From Novosphingobium sp. SG919 (GTDB taxonomy: Bacteria > Pseudomonadota > Alphaproteobacteria > Sphingomonadales > Sphingomonadaceae), in NCBI RefSeq assembly GCF_012932495.1, contig NZ_JABCNG010000001.1:310001-374000 (forward strand): DNA of 64,000 nucleotides, given 5' to 3'. Both the position numbers and the translations under genes were made by a program. The notes beneath the pieces were generated by a model, which saw nothing but the letters and a program-made list of their open reading frames with translations, did no database searches and had not been told where the DNA came from. Positions 8,955 through 17,950 of the stretch are shown here, piece by piece. The stretch's first letter is position 1. Every line of letters starts with the position of its first letter.

Positions 8955-11536
8955 TGCGTTCGTTGCTTGTGTCCACCGCGCTTTGCCTTGCCCTTTCGAC
9001 GGCGGCGCACGCCGATCCGGTGGAGGAAAAAGTCGCCGCCGCGCTCAAGGGCGTGAGCCTGGAGCGCAAGGCCGCCCAGTTGCAAAACACGGCGCCCGCC
9101 GATCCGGGCCTGGGCTTGCCGGCCTATGACTGGTGGAACGAAGGGCTGCACGGCCTGGCGCGCAATGGCGTGGCCACGGTGTTCCCCCAGGCCATCGGCC
9201 TTGCCGCCACCTGGGACCCGGCGCTGATGGAGCGGGTGGGCACGGTGATTTCCACCGAGGCGCGCGCGCGGTTCAACGCCCATCCCGTCGCTGCCGACCG
9301 CCGCATCTACCAGGGCCTGACGATCTGGTCGCCCAACATCAACATCTTCCGCGATCCGCGCTGGGGCCGGGGGCAGGAAACCTATGGCGAAGACCCGCTG
9401 CTGACGGGCACCCTGGCGGTGGGCTTCATCAAGGGCTTGCAGGGGCCGGACCTCGCCCATCCCCGCGTGATTGCCACGGCCAAGCACCTGGCCGTCCATT
9501 CCGGGCCGGAAGCCGGGCGTGACAGCTTCGATGTCGATCCCAGCCCGCAAGACCTGGAATGGACCTATCTGCCCGCCTTCCGCATGGCGGTGACGCAGGG
9601 CCACGCCCTGTCCTTGATGTGCGCCTACAATTCCATTGCGGGAACGCCCGCCTGCGCCAACGATGCCCTGCTCAACCAGCGGGTGCGCAAGGACTGGGGT
9701 TTTACCGGGTTCGTGGTGTCGGATTGCGATGCCATCGGCAATATCTGGCAGTTCCACCATCATGCCTTCGACGCGGCAGAAGCCTCGGCAGCGGCGATCA
9801 GGGGCGGCACCGATTTCAACTGCGGCAGCGCCTATGGCGCGCTGCCCGATGCCGTGCGGCGCGGGTTGGTGAGCGAGGGCGAAGTGGACCGCGCGCTGGT
9901 GCGCTCGCTCTCTGCGCGCGCCAGGCTCGGCATCGCCTTTGGCCAGCCCAACCCCTGGGCGCGGATCAAGCCTGCGCAGGTCGACACGCCCGACCATCGC
10001 GCCCTGGCGCTGGAAGCCGCGCGCAAGGCGATGGTCCTGGTACAGAACGAGGGCGGGGTGCTGCCCTTGAAGCCGGGCGTGAAATTGGCGGTGATCGGCG
10101 CCAATGCCGATGACCTGGCTGTGCTGGAAGGCAATTACCACGGCACCGCCGCCGCGCCCGTCACGCCGCTCGATGGCCTGCGCGCCCGCTTTGGCGCCGA
10201 TCACGTGGTCTATGCGCAAGGCTCCGTCCTGGCCGAAGGCGCGCCGGTGGTCCTGCCCGAAACCGCGCTTTCCGCCGAGGGCAAGCCGGGGCTGGCCGGC
10301 GAATACCGTGATGCGGGCGGCAAGCTGGTCTTGGCGCGGCAGGATCGCCGGATCGATTTCAATTTCACCCGCGCTGCACCCCAGGGTCTTGATCCCCAGC
10401 GCTTTTCCGCACGGTGGACGGGCACGCTGGTGCCACCCGGCCCCGGCGCCTGGCGCCTGGCGATCGACGCGCCGCAATGCTGGAAGGATTGCCACCGCCA
10501 CGATGACGTGGCGCTGTGGCTGGGCGGCAAGCCGCTTCATGCCGGCCCGCTGGGCAATGCCCGCGTCGAATTCGCGCTCGACAGCGATGGCACGCCGCAG
10601 CCGATCCGGCTGGAGCTGGATCACTATGGCGACGACGAAGGCCTGCGCCTGCTGTGGCTGCCGCCTGCCGGCGCGGAAGAGGCCAAGGCCCTGGCCGTGG
10701 CCAGGGACGCCGACGTGATCGTGGCGGTGCTGGGCCTGTCGCCCGATCTCGAAGGGGAAGCCTTGCAAGTGCAGGTGCCCGGCTTCGTTGGCGGGGACCG
10801 CTCGGAAATCGAACTGCCGCGCCCCCAGGCAGACTTGCTGGCCCGCTTGCGCGCCACGGGCAAGCCGGTGGTGGCCGTGCTGGCCACGGGCAGCGCCGTG
10901 GCGATGGACCCGGCGCTGGCCGATGCCGTGGTGGTGGCGTGGTATCCGGGGCAGGCGGGCGGCACCGCGCTGGCCGATACCCTGGCTGGCGCCAGCAATC
11001 CTTCGGGGCGCCTGCCGGTCACGTTCTATCGCCGCACCACCGATCTGCCGGCCTTCGTGGACTATGGCATGAAAGAGCGGACCTATCGCTTTTTCTCCGG
11101 CAAGCCCCTGTGGGGCTTTGGCCATGGCCTGTCCTACACCCGCTTTGCCTATTCCGCGCCGGCGGTGAAGGCCGGCGATACCACCGCGCCGGTCACGCTC
11201 TCGGTGCGCCTGCAAAACGTGGGCGCGCTGGCGGGGGCAGACGTGGTCCAGGCCTATGTCGTGCCGCCGGCTGTGGCGCACGAAGCGGTTTTTACCGAAC
11301 CTGTGCTGCAACACCAATTGGCCGGTTTCGCCCGCGTTAACCTGGCCCCTGGCACAATGCAGACGGTGACGCTGACGCTCGATCCGCGCAACCTGGCGGT
11401 GGTGGACCGCCGCGGCACGCGCCGGGTTCTTCCCGGCACGTACAAGGCGTGGATCGGCGACGGCCAGCCCGAAGACGGGCCGGGCACCTGGGTGAGCTTT
11501 ACCCTGTCCGGCCAAGCGCAGGAGATGCCCAAGTGA
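8954..11536 (+). CDS. Exported GH3 beta-glycosidase with inserted PA14 domain (beta-xylosidase/beta-glucosidase type)
   Basis: An 860-residue protein starting one base inside the mannosidase stop (TGATG). It has a Sec signal (LLVSTALCLALSTAAHA) and the GH3 N-domain signature YDWWNEGLHGLARNG common in xylosidase-type GH3 enzymes. The nucleophile is Asp257 in VVSDCDAIG. A PA14-like domain (about 440-570, with GLAGEYRD and FSARWTGTLVPPGPGAWRL) is inserted in the second catalytic domain, and a fibronectin-III-like domain closes the protein. GH3 covers beta-glucosidase, beta-xylosidase and N-acetylglucosaminidase. The N-terminal motif and the company of N-glycan enzymes make beta-xylosidase attractive but unproved. 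Confidence 0.88.
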   Translation: MRSLLVSTALCLALSTAAHADPVEEKVAAALKGVSLERKAAQLQNTAPADPGLGLPAYDWWNEGLHGLARNGVATVFPQAIGLAATWDPALMERVGTVISTEARARFNAHPVAADRRIYQGLTIWSPNINIFRDPRWGRGQETYGEDPLLTGTLAVGFIKGLQGPDLAHPRVIATAKHLAVHSGPEAGRDSFDVDPSPQDLEWTYLPAFRMAVTQGHALSLMCAYNSIAGTPACANDALLNQRVRKDWGFTGFVVSDCDAIGNIWQFHHHAFDAAEASAAAIRGGTDFNCGSAYGALPDAVRRGLVSEGEVDRALVRSLSARARLGIAFGQPNPWARIKPAQVDTPDHRALALEAARKAMVLVQNEGGVLPLKPGVKLAVIGANADDLAVLEGNYHGTAAAPVTPLDGLRARFGADHVVYAQGSVLAEGAPVVLPETALSAEGKPGLAGEYRDAGGKLVLARQDRRIDFNFTRAAPQGLDPQRFSARWTGTLVPPGPGAWRLAIDAPQCWKDCHRHDDVALWLGGKPLHAGPLGNARVEFALDSDGTPQPIRLELDHYGDDEGLRLLWLPPAGAEEAKALAVARDADVIVAVLGLSPDLEGEALQVQVPGFVGGDRSEIELPRPQADLLARLRATGKPVVAVLATGSAVAMDPALADAVVVAWYPGQAGGTALADTLAGASNPSGRLPVTFYRRTTDLPAFVDYGMKERTYRFFSGKPLWGFGHGLSYTRFAYSAPAVKAGDTTAPVTLSVRLQNVGALAGADVVQAYVVPPAVAHEAVFTEPVLQHQLAGFARVNLAPGTMQTVTLTLDPRNLAVVDRRGTRRVLPGTYKAWIGDGQPEDGPGTWVSFTLSGQAQEMPK

Positions 11537-13101
11537 CGGCCAAGGTGAGCCAAGACGTGACCAAAGCCCCTCTCACCCCCGCAGCGCTCGATCGGCGCTC
11601 GCTGGTCAAGGGTGCGGCGGCGCTGGCCACGGCTGGCCTGGTCGCGGGCGAACCGGCGCGCGCGGCCGTGGCGGCCCAGGCCATTCCGTCCGTGGCCGCT
11701 CCGCCCACCCCGGCGGCGCAGGCGCCGGCAAACCCGGCCCCGGGCCCTGCGGCCCGCCCGCCCAAGTTGCAACGCCGCTTTGCCAGCCCGGCGGTGGAGG
11801 CGGAGATCGCCCGCGTTTCCGCGATGATCGCCGATCCCAAGCTGCGTGCGATGTTTGCCGCCTGCTATCCCAACACGCTTGATACCACGGTGGAACTGGG
11901 CCTGGTCGATGGCCGCGTCGATGCCTTCGTCATCACCGGCGATATCCCCTGCATGTGGCTGCGCGACAGCAGCGCGCAATTGCTGTCTTACGTGCATCTG
12001 GTGCGCAAGGATGCGCACCTTGCCACGCTGTTTCGCGGCGCCATCGCGCGGCAGGCCCGCTCGATCCTGCTCGATCCTTATGCCAACGCGTTCATGCGCG
12101 ATGCCACGGCCAAGACCAATCTGCCCTGGGCCCTGAACGACCAGACGCAGATGAAGCCCGGCGTCGCCGAGCGCAAGTGGGAGGTGGACTCGCTGTGCTG
12201 GACCATGCGCTTGGCCTTTCGCTATTGGCAGGCTAGCGGCGATACCAGCCCGTTCGACAGCATCTGGGTTTCCGCCCAAGCCGCGATCGTGCGCACGTTT
12301 CGCGAACAGCAGCGCAAGGACGGGCGCGGCCCCTACAGCTTTCGCCGCAACAGCGACCGCCCCACCGAAACGCTGGGCCTCGATGGCTATGGCGCGCCCA
12401 CGCGGCCCGTGGGGCTGATTCACAGCGGGTTTCGCCCGTCGGACGATGCCTGCATCTATCCGTTCCTTATCCCCTCCAATCACTTTGCCGTGACCACGCT
12501 GCGCGAAATGGCGCTCGTCGCCGAAGGCGCGGCCCAGGGTGTCGATGGCGCGGCAGACCTTGCCGCCGATGCCCGCGCCCTGGCCGCTGAAGTGGCTGCC
12601 GCCCTGGCGCAATGGGGCACCATGCGGCTGCCCGATGGGCGGCAGGTCTGGGCCTATGAAGTCGATGGCTATGGCAACGCCGTGTTCATGGATGATGCCA
12701 ACGTGCCCTCGCTGCTGGGCTTGGCCTATACCGGCTGCGTGGCCGCCAACGATCCGTTGTGGCAGGCCACCGCAGCGGCCTGCTGGTCGGATGCCAATCC
12801 CTATTTCTTCAAGGGTTCGGCGATCGAGGGGATCGGCGGGCCGCACGTGGGGCTGGGCCAGGTCTGGCCGATGAGCCTGATCGTGCGCGCGCTTTCGTCC
12901 AGCGATCCGGCGGTCATCGCGCCGCTGCTGCGCCAGTTGCGCGATAGCGACGCGGGCACCGGCTTCATGCACGAGGCGGTGGACAGCAACAATCCCGCGC
13001 AGTTCACCCGCAGCTGGTTTGCCTGGGCCAACGGCCTGTTTGGCGAAATGATCGTGGGCCTGGCCGATCGCCTGCCCGCCGTTCTCGCCAATCCCCTGTA
13101 A
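11533..13101 (+). CDS. Exported GH125 exo-alpha-1,6-mannosidase (Tat signal)
   Basis: A 522-residue member of GH125 (formerly DUF1237), metal-independent exo-alpha-1,6-mannosidases acting on N-glycan mannose arms. The GTG start overlaps the GH3 stop (GTGA) and has CAGGAG about 8 nt upstream. An in-frame open stretch further upstream is ignored. The N-terminus has a twin-arginine signal (DRRSLVKGAAALATAGLVAG) and a Pro/Ala-rich linker to about residue 75. Family hallmarks visible are DIPCMWLRDSSAQLLSYV, ERKWEVDSLCWTMRLAFRYW and DDACIYPFLIPSNHFA. Length is normal for the family once the signal and linker are allowed for. Confidence 0.92.
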   Translation: MTAKVSQDVTKAPLTPAALDRRSLVKGAAALATAGLVAGEPARAAVAAQAIPSVAAPPTPAAQAPANPAPGPAARPPKLQRRFASPAVEAEIARVSAMIADPKLRAMFAACYPNTLDTTVELGLVDGRVDAFVITGDIPCMWLRDSSAQLLSYVHLVRKDAHLATLFRGAIARQARSILLDPYANAFMRDATAKTNLPWALNDQTQMKPGVAERKWEVDSLCWTMRLAFRYWQASGDTSPFDSIWVSAQAAIVRTFREQQRKDGRGPYSFRRNSDRPTETLGLDGYGAPTRPVGLIHSGFRPSDDACIYPFLIPSNHFAVTTLREMALVAEGAAQGVDGAADLAADARALAAEVAAALAQWGTMRLPDGRQVWAYEVDGYGNAVFMDDANVPSLLGLAYTGCVAANDPLWQATAAACWSDANPYFFKGSAIEGIGGPHVGLGQVWPMSLIVRALSSSDPAVIAPLLRQLRDSDAGTGFMHEAVDSNNPAQFTRSWFAWANGLFGEMIVGLADRLPAVLANPL

Positions 13102-13130
13102 GTCTTTCGCGCTTTTCCCAAGGAATCCCC

Positions 13131-15074
13131 ATGGACTTCTCCCGCCGTCGCTTCCTGTCGCGCTCGGCTGCCGCCGGCGCGGTCGCCCCAACGCTTGCCA
13201 CCGCTCCCGCGCTTGCTGCCGGCCCGGCTGCCGCGGCGCCCACGCCGTGGGGGGCCACGCCTTTGCCGCGCCAGTGGAAATGGCATCAGCGCGGCATGTA
13301 TGCCTTCGTCCATTTCTCCATGAACACCTTCACTGGCAAGGAATGGGGCTATGGCGATGAAAAGCCCGAATGGTTCAACCCCACCGATTTCAGCGCAGAC
13401 CAGATCGTGCTGGCGGCCAAGTCTGCGGGCATGACCGGGGTGATCCTCACCGCCAAGCACCACGACGGGTTCTGCCTGTGGCAGACGCAGTTGACCGAGC
13501 ATTCGATCCGCAACAGCCCCTACAAGGGCGGCAAGGGCGATATCGTGGCCGAAATGGGCGAGGCCTGCCGCCGCCACGGTCTGTCCTATGGCCTCTACCT
13601 GTCGCCGTGGGACCGCAACCATGCCGAATATGGCCGCCCGGCCTATGTCGAATACTATCGCGCGCAATTGACCGAGCTGTGCACCCGCTATGGCCCGCTG
13701 TTCGAAGTGTGGTTCGATGGCGCCAATGGCGGCGATGGCTATTACGGCGGCGCGCGCGAAACCCGGCACATCGACGCCCCGCGCTATTACAACTGGCCCT
13801 CGATCATCGCGCTGGTCCACCAGATGCAGCCCGATGCCTGCACGTTCGATCCGCTGGGCGCCGATATCCGCTGGGTGGGCAACGAGGATGGCGTGGCCGG
13901 CGATCCCTGCTGGCCGACGATGCCGAACAAGCCTTATGAGCAGGACGTGGGCAATGCCGGGTTGCGCGGCGGGGAAATCTGGTGGCCGGCCGAAACCGAC
14001 GTGTCGATCCGGCCCGGCTGGTTCTATCACCCCGATGAAGACACCAAGGTGAAAAGCCCGGATCGGCTGGTGCGGCTCTACGATGAATCCGTCGGGCGCG
14101 GTACCAACCTCAATCTCAACCTTCCGCCCGATCAGCGCGGGCGCCTTGCCGATCACGATGTTGCGGTGCTGCAATCGTTCGGCGATGCCATGCGCGCCAC
14201 CTTGGCGCGCGATCTGGCCAAGGGCGCGGTTGCCCATGCCAGCGCGGTGCGTGGGGGCCGCTTTGCCCCGGCCGCCGTGCTCGATGGCCGCAGCGAAACC
14301 TATTGGTCCACGCCCGATGGCGTGCACACCCCCACGCTCACGCTCGATCTGGCGCCGGGAACGCGGTTCGATCTGGTCCGCGTGGCCGAATACCTGCCGC
14401 TCGGCGTGCGCGTCACGCGCTTTGCCATCGAGGCCGAAGTGGCGGGGCAGTGGCAGCGCCTGGCCGAAAAGGACTGCATCGGCGCGCAGCGCGTGGTGCG
14501 CCTGCCCGCGCCGATCGCGCCGCGCCGGGTGCGGCTGGTGATCCTCGATGCGCCGGCCTGCCCGGCGATCCGCGAATTCGCGCTGTTCCACAGCGTGGCG
14601 CCGGTCCCGGTGGCAGCGCCTGTCCCGCGCGCCAGCGATGTGCTGAGCACCCTGGGCTGGCGCGTGGTCGATGCCAGCGCGCCGGGCGCCGAGGCGCTGC
14701 TCGATGGCGATGTCGCCACGCTGTGGACGCAGGGCGTGCCAACGCCGGGCCATCCTGCCACGCTGACGCTCGATCTGGGCCGCGCGGTCACGCTGGGCGG
14801 GTTCAGCCTCACTCCGCCGCGCCATCTGGCGGCCGATGCCACGCCCCCGCGCGGCTATCGCGTGGCAACCAGCGCCGACGGGCAAAGCTGGCAGGACCAG
14901 GGCGAGGGCGAGTTTTCCAACATCGCCTATGCCCTTGCCACCCAGCGCATCGGCTTTGCCGCCCCGGTCCAGGCGCGCTACTTGCGCCTCACGTTTGCCG
15001 AGCCGGCGCTGCCCGGTCGCGCCGTGCTGGCGATTGCCGGCATCGGCGGGTTCAGCGCCGCCCTGCCGCGCTGA
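13131..15074 (+). CDS. Exported GH29 alpha-L-fucosidase with F5/8 type C-like domains (Tat signal)
   Basis: A 647-residue enzyme expected to release alpha-linked L-fucose. The signal is a textbook twin-arginine one (SRRRFLSRSAAAGA). The catalytic barrel contains AKHHDGFCLWQT, YGLYLSPWDRN and the nucleophile Asp196 in EVWFDGANG. The acid/base residue of GH29 is poorly conserved and cannot be picked by eye. Two beta-sandwich domains of F5/8 type C character follow (about 375-490 and 500-645). The layout resembles GH29 subfamily B enzymes, often alpha-1,3/4-specific. Last gene of the operon, 29 bp after GH125, with AAGGA before the ATG. Its 3' end overlaps the convergent carboxylesterase gene by 23 bp. 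Confidence 0.92.
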   Translation: MDFSRRRFLSRSAAAGAVAPTLATAPALAAGPAAAAPTPWGATPLPRQWKWHQRGMYAFVHFSMNTFTGKEWGYGDEKPEWFNPTDFSADQIVLAAKSAGMTGVILTAKHHDGFCLWQTQLTEHSIRNSPYKGGKGDIVAEMGEACRRHGLSYGLYLSPWDRNHAEYGRPAYVEYYRAQLTELCTRYGPLFEVWFDGANGGDGYYGGARETRHIDAPRYYNWPSIIALVHQMQPDACTFDPLGADIRWVGNEDGVAGDPCWPTMPNKPYEQDVGNAGLRGGEIWWPAETDVSIRPGWFYHPDEDTKVKSPDRLVRLYDESVGRGTNLNLNLPPDQRGRLADHDVAVLQSFGDAMRATLARDLAKGAVAHASAVRGGRFAPAAVLDGRSETYWSTPDGVHTPTLTLDLAPGTRFDLVRVAEYLPLGVRVTRFAIEAEVAGQWQRLAEKDCIGAQRVVRLPAPIAPRRVRLVILDAPACPAIREFALFHSVAPVPVAAPVPRASDVLSTLGWRVVDASAPGAEALLDGDVATLWTQGVPTPGHPATLTLDLGRAVTLGGFSLTPPRHLAADATPPRGYRVATSADGQSWQDQGEGEFSNIAYALATQRIGFAAPVQARYLRLTFAEPALPGRAVLAIAGIGGFSAALPR

Positions 15075-16656
15075 CCGGCTCACCGGGCGTCTGCAGCCAC
15101 AGCAGGCGCTCGGCGCCGTCGGGATCGTTCTCGACCACGCTGACCCGGTCGAACACCATGGTCGCGCGGGTGGCGCTGTCGAAGCGCGGCCAGGCCGGCA
15201 TGCCGGGCGAAGCCGGCGCGCCGCCCCGGACGAACGCGAGGATGGCCTCGTGCCAGGCCGTGGCAATCGGCTGGTCTGCCCCAGAAAGGCCGAACATCTG
15301 CGCCATGGATGGCAGCGTCACGTGGTCGAACGTCAGCGGCAGGTCCAGCACATGGGGGCTATGCCCCTTGTAGGGCCCGCCCGGCGCGGGCCAGGCCAGG
15401 CGATAGCGCCACACCGGCGCGCCACGCGCGGCCTGCGCCTCGGCCAGCCTCAGCGTGGGGATGCCGTATTCCTCGGCCGTCAGCAGGCGCCAATGGCGCT
15501 GCGCATCGGTGAATTCGGGAAAGGCGCGGGCATAGGCGCGGTTGAGGGCGGCCATGCGCGCCATCGTCTCGTTCGACACGCTTTGCGACCATAGCGGCCG
15601 GCCAGCCTGCGCTTCGCTCAGGAACAGGCGGCTTTCGTTGGCATTCGATCCGGCCAGCAGCGGCACGCGAGGCGCCTGGCCGGCCAGCACGCGCGCCAGC
15701 GGCACCTGGGGCAGGAAAGCGCCATCCACCGTGGGGCGGAACGGCAGGTTGCGCGGCCAGCCGCGCCGCGCGGCCACTTGGGCTTCGATCAACGCGGGGA
15801 AGGGCGCCACCAGCAAGCGGTCTGCCCCGCCCAGCCGTGCCACCACGCCATTGGCAAAGGCGGCGGCTTCGGCCGGGGTGTGCACGGTCTGCGCGCCGCC
15901 GCTGAACACCATCGCGCGGGCATAGAGCCCGTCGGCCGCCGGCAGGCCCAGCAGCGCGCAGACATTGCGCGCGCCCGAGGATTCGCCCGCCAGCGTCACC
16001 GCGCGGGGATTGCCCCCGAACGCGGCGATATTGTCCTTCACCCAGCGCAGCCCCAGCACCAGGTCGCGCAAGCCGTTGTTGCCGCTGCCGGCATAGGCGC
16101 GGCCCAGCACATGGCCCAGTTCGACAAAGCCCAGCGCCCCCAGGCGATAGTTCAGCGTTACGCAAATCACGCCATGGGCGGCAAAGCGGTTGCCCGCGAT
16201 TACCTCCCACCCGCTCCACCCGGTTTCGTTGCTGCCGCCGTGGACGAAGACCATGACCGGATAACGGCCCGGCGCAGCGGGCGCCCAGATGTTGAGTTGC
16301 AGGCAGTCCTCGGCCTGGATCGCGGGCAAGGGGTCCATGCCGGGCGGCTGCGGCGCGGCGCGTGCCGGGCGCGTGGCATCCCATTCCCCGGTCCATGGCC
16401 GCGCAGGGCGGGGCGGGGCAAAGCGCGCCGCCGTGCCATAGGGAATGCCGGTGAACACGCGCACGCCATCGGCCAGGTGCCCGCGCACCACGCCCCCGCG
16501 CGTGGATACGCACAAATTGTCGGTGCGCGTGGATACGCGCAAATTGTCGGCGCGCGTGGATGCGCGCAGGCTGTCGCGCGCGGCCAAAGCGGCCTGGGGC
16601 AGCGCCAGCGTGGCGGCCATGCCGCCCAGCGCGCCGCGCCGCGTGATCAGGGTCAT
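15052..16656 (-). CDS. Exported type B carboxylesterase
   Basis: A 534-residue alpha/beta-hydrolase of the carboxylesterase/lipase type B family, probably acting on ester groups such as acetyl decorations in the periplasm. It has an N-terminal signal (TRRGALGGMAATLALPQAALA), the oxyanion segment VFVHGGSNETGW and nucleophile Ser226 in AGESSGARN. Between the signal and the first domain motif (GVVRGHLADGVRVFTGIPYG) lies a 9-residue unit repeated three times (STRADNLRV-like), encoded by a 27-bp tandem repeat. AAAGGA lies upstream of the ATG. It follows the porin gene on the same strand after 82 bp, so the two may be co-transcribed. Substrate unknown. Confidence 0.88.
   Translation of the reverse strand: MTLITRRGALGGMAATLALPQAALAARDSLRASTRADNLRVSTRTDNLCVSTRGGVVRGHLADGVRVFTGIPYGTAARFAPPRPARPWTGEWDATRPARAAPQPPGMDPLPAIQAEDCLQLNIWAPAAPGRYPVMVFVHGGSNETGWSGWEVIAGNRFAAHGVICVTLNYRLGALGFVELGHVLGRAYAGSGNNGLRDLVLGLRWVKDNIAAFGGNPRAVTLAGESSGARNVCALLGLPAADGLYARAMVFSGGAQTVHTPAEAAAFANGVVARLGGADRLLVAPFPALIEAQVAARRGWPRNLPFRPTVDGAFLPQVPLARVLAGQAPRVPLLAGSNANESRLFLSEAQAGRPLWSQSVSNETMARMAALNRAYARAFPEFTDAQRHWRLLTAEEYGIPTLRLAEAQAARGAPVWRYRLAWPAPGGPYKGHSPHVLDLPLTFDHVTLPSMAQMFGLSGADQPIATAWHEAILAFVRGGAPASPGMPAWPRFDSATRATMVFDRVSVVENDPDGAERLLWLQTPGEPVSAAGRR
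16498..16578. repeat. Three-copy 27-bp tandem repeat inside the carboxylesterase gene
   Basis: Three head-to-tail units at 16498-16524, 16525-16551 and 16552-16578, each starting GCGCGTGGAT. The first two differ at only 2 positions; the third has diverged more. The unit is a multiple of three, so it adds 9-residue blocks (ADNLRVSTR-like) just after the signal peptide without breaking the frame. Such a repeat can vary in number by slippage. Confidence 0.85.
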
Positions 16657-16707
16657 CCGCTTGCGATCCTTTGCCCGTCCGTCTCGGGCTTCCTACACGA
16701 AAGGATC

Positions 16708-16718
16708 GGAAACGTTCC
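16708..16718. promoter_or_regulatory. Short inverted repeat upstream of carboxylesterase gene
   Basis: GGAA-ACG-TTCC is a perfect 4-bp-arm inverted repeat in the 82-bp gap between porin and carboxylesterase genes. It loosely resembles LacI-family operators built around a central CG. Arms this short arise often by chance, so this is only a candidate. Confidence 0.2.
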
Positions 16719-16738
16719 AGTGCTCTATCGCGGCGTTT

Positions 16739-17950
16739 CTAGCGCGACCAGGCCAGCTTGATGCGCAGGCCCCAGACCAGCGCGGATTGCACATCGGGGT
16801 CCCAGCCGGGATGGATCACGTATTGCATTTCAGGTTGCAGCGTCAGCCATGGCGTGACGGGCCGCGCCGCCGTCAACTCCATCGATGTTTCATGGGTTCG
16901 TGCCTGGCGATCGGCCAGCATGGTGGCGCGCGCGCGGGCGCCCAGGCGGGCATGGGCCATCGCCACGCCCAGTTGCCAGGGGCCGGCCTCGCGCACCAGG
17001 CCGGTGCCCAGATAGGCGCTGATCGGGTTGGTGCGCGCATCGGCCAGGCCAAATCGCACCCAGCCGTGCCAATGCGGCGCCAGCGGTCCTTCTACCAGCA
17101 CATAGCCGCCCTGCGATGCCGCGCGCGCCGCCTCGTCGTCCACGCGCGCGGAAGGGCGGGTATAGCGCCACAGGCCCATCTGCACTTCGCCTTCGCCCAG
17201 CGGCACTTCCACTTCGCCGATGAGCAGCGCGCCGGTGGTGCCGGGCAGGCGAAAGGCGGGCAGGCGGTCGTTGGCCATGCTGCCGGCCTGGCCATCGAAC
17301 GCGCCCATCCGCAGCGTGACCTTGCCCGCCGTGCTGGCCGTGATCATCGCGCCACTGGCCGCCATGGGAAAGATGCCGGGGCCGTTGGGGCCGCTTTGCG
17401 CCAGTTCCGGCCCGATGCCATGGCTGGCGTGCACGAACAGCGCCGCCACGCTCTGCACGTCGAATTCGGTGTTTACGTCGATCAGGCCGGCCTTGGTCGC
17501 GATCGCCAGTGGCGCGGCGTTGTCGCTCACCTGCCAACGCACCCATGCTTCGTAAAGGTGCTGGCGGGTGGGCGCCTGGACGCTGCTGATGCCTTGCGAA
17601 TCGCCCACCCAGCGATCGGAAAAGATCGGCCCGTGCACCGCGATGAAATCGACATGGGCCGTCAGCCGCGAAGCGCCCAATGCTGCGCCGTTCACATCCA
17701 CCCAAGCATCGGCCCGCCCCGCCACGCCGCCGCCCCGGGCCAGCCCGCCATCGGCCACGTCCAGGGCATCGGCCACATAGCTTGCGCCCAGGCCGATCAG
17801 CCGTGGCGGTGGCTCGTCAGCGGCCAGCACGGGCTGCGGGGCGGCCGCCATCAGGCACGATGCCAGGCACGCGGTCCATGGCGCCATGGGCCGAAAACGC
17901 CGGCGGCACGGGGGCCGCGCAAGGGACGGGGAGCGATGCATGACAGGCAC
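16739..17950 (-). CDS. OprB-like carbohydrate-selective outer-membrane porin
   Basis: A 403-residue protein with a signal sequence (hydrophobic APWTACLASCLMAAAPQPVLA), followed by alternating beta-barrel-like sequence. The C-terminal stretch TLQPEMQYVIHPG is characteristic of the OprB family, and the chain ends in a strand (ALVWGLRIKLAWSR). OprB porins let mono- and oligosaccharides cross the outer membrane. Its place beside the glycosidase operon suggests uptake of released sugars. Start choice is uncertain: internal ATGs at 17941 and 17887 would also leave a signal peptide. Family call from the C-terminal motif and context. Confidence 0.8.
   Translation of the reverse strand: MPVMHRSPSLARPPCRRRFRPMAPWTACLASCLMAAAPQPVLAADEPPPRLIGLGASYVADALDVADGGLARGGGVAGRADAWVDVNGAALGASRLTAHVDFIAVHGPIFSDRWVGDSQGISSVQAPTRQHLYEAWVRWQVSDNAAPLAIATKAGLIDVNTEFDVQSVAALFVHASHGIGPELAQSGPNGPGIFPMAASGAMITASTAGKVTLRMGAFDGQAGSMANDRLPAFRLPGTTGALLIGEVEVPLGEGEVQMGLWRYTRPSARVDDEAARAASQGGYVLVEGPLAPHWHGWVRFGLADARTNPISAYLGTGLVREAGPWQLGVAMAHARLGARARATMLADRQARTHETSMELTAARPVTPWLTLQPEMQYVIHPGWDPDVQSALVWGLRIKLAWSR

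Noticed and set aside
8723..11515. 930-codon minus-strand open frame opposite GH3
   Set aside because: Antisense shadow; no motifs, and the sense strand carries full GH3 and PA14 features.
11254..15266. Long minus-strand frames opposite GH125 and GH29
   Set aside because: Same antisense artefact; they cross gene borders and lack domains.
16498..16578. Possible CRISPR-like array
   Set aside because: The units are contiguous with no spacers and lie in frame inside a gene; a simple tandem repeat.
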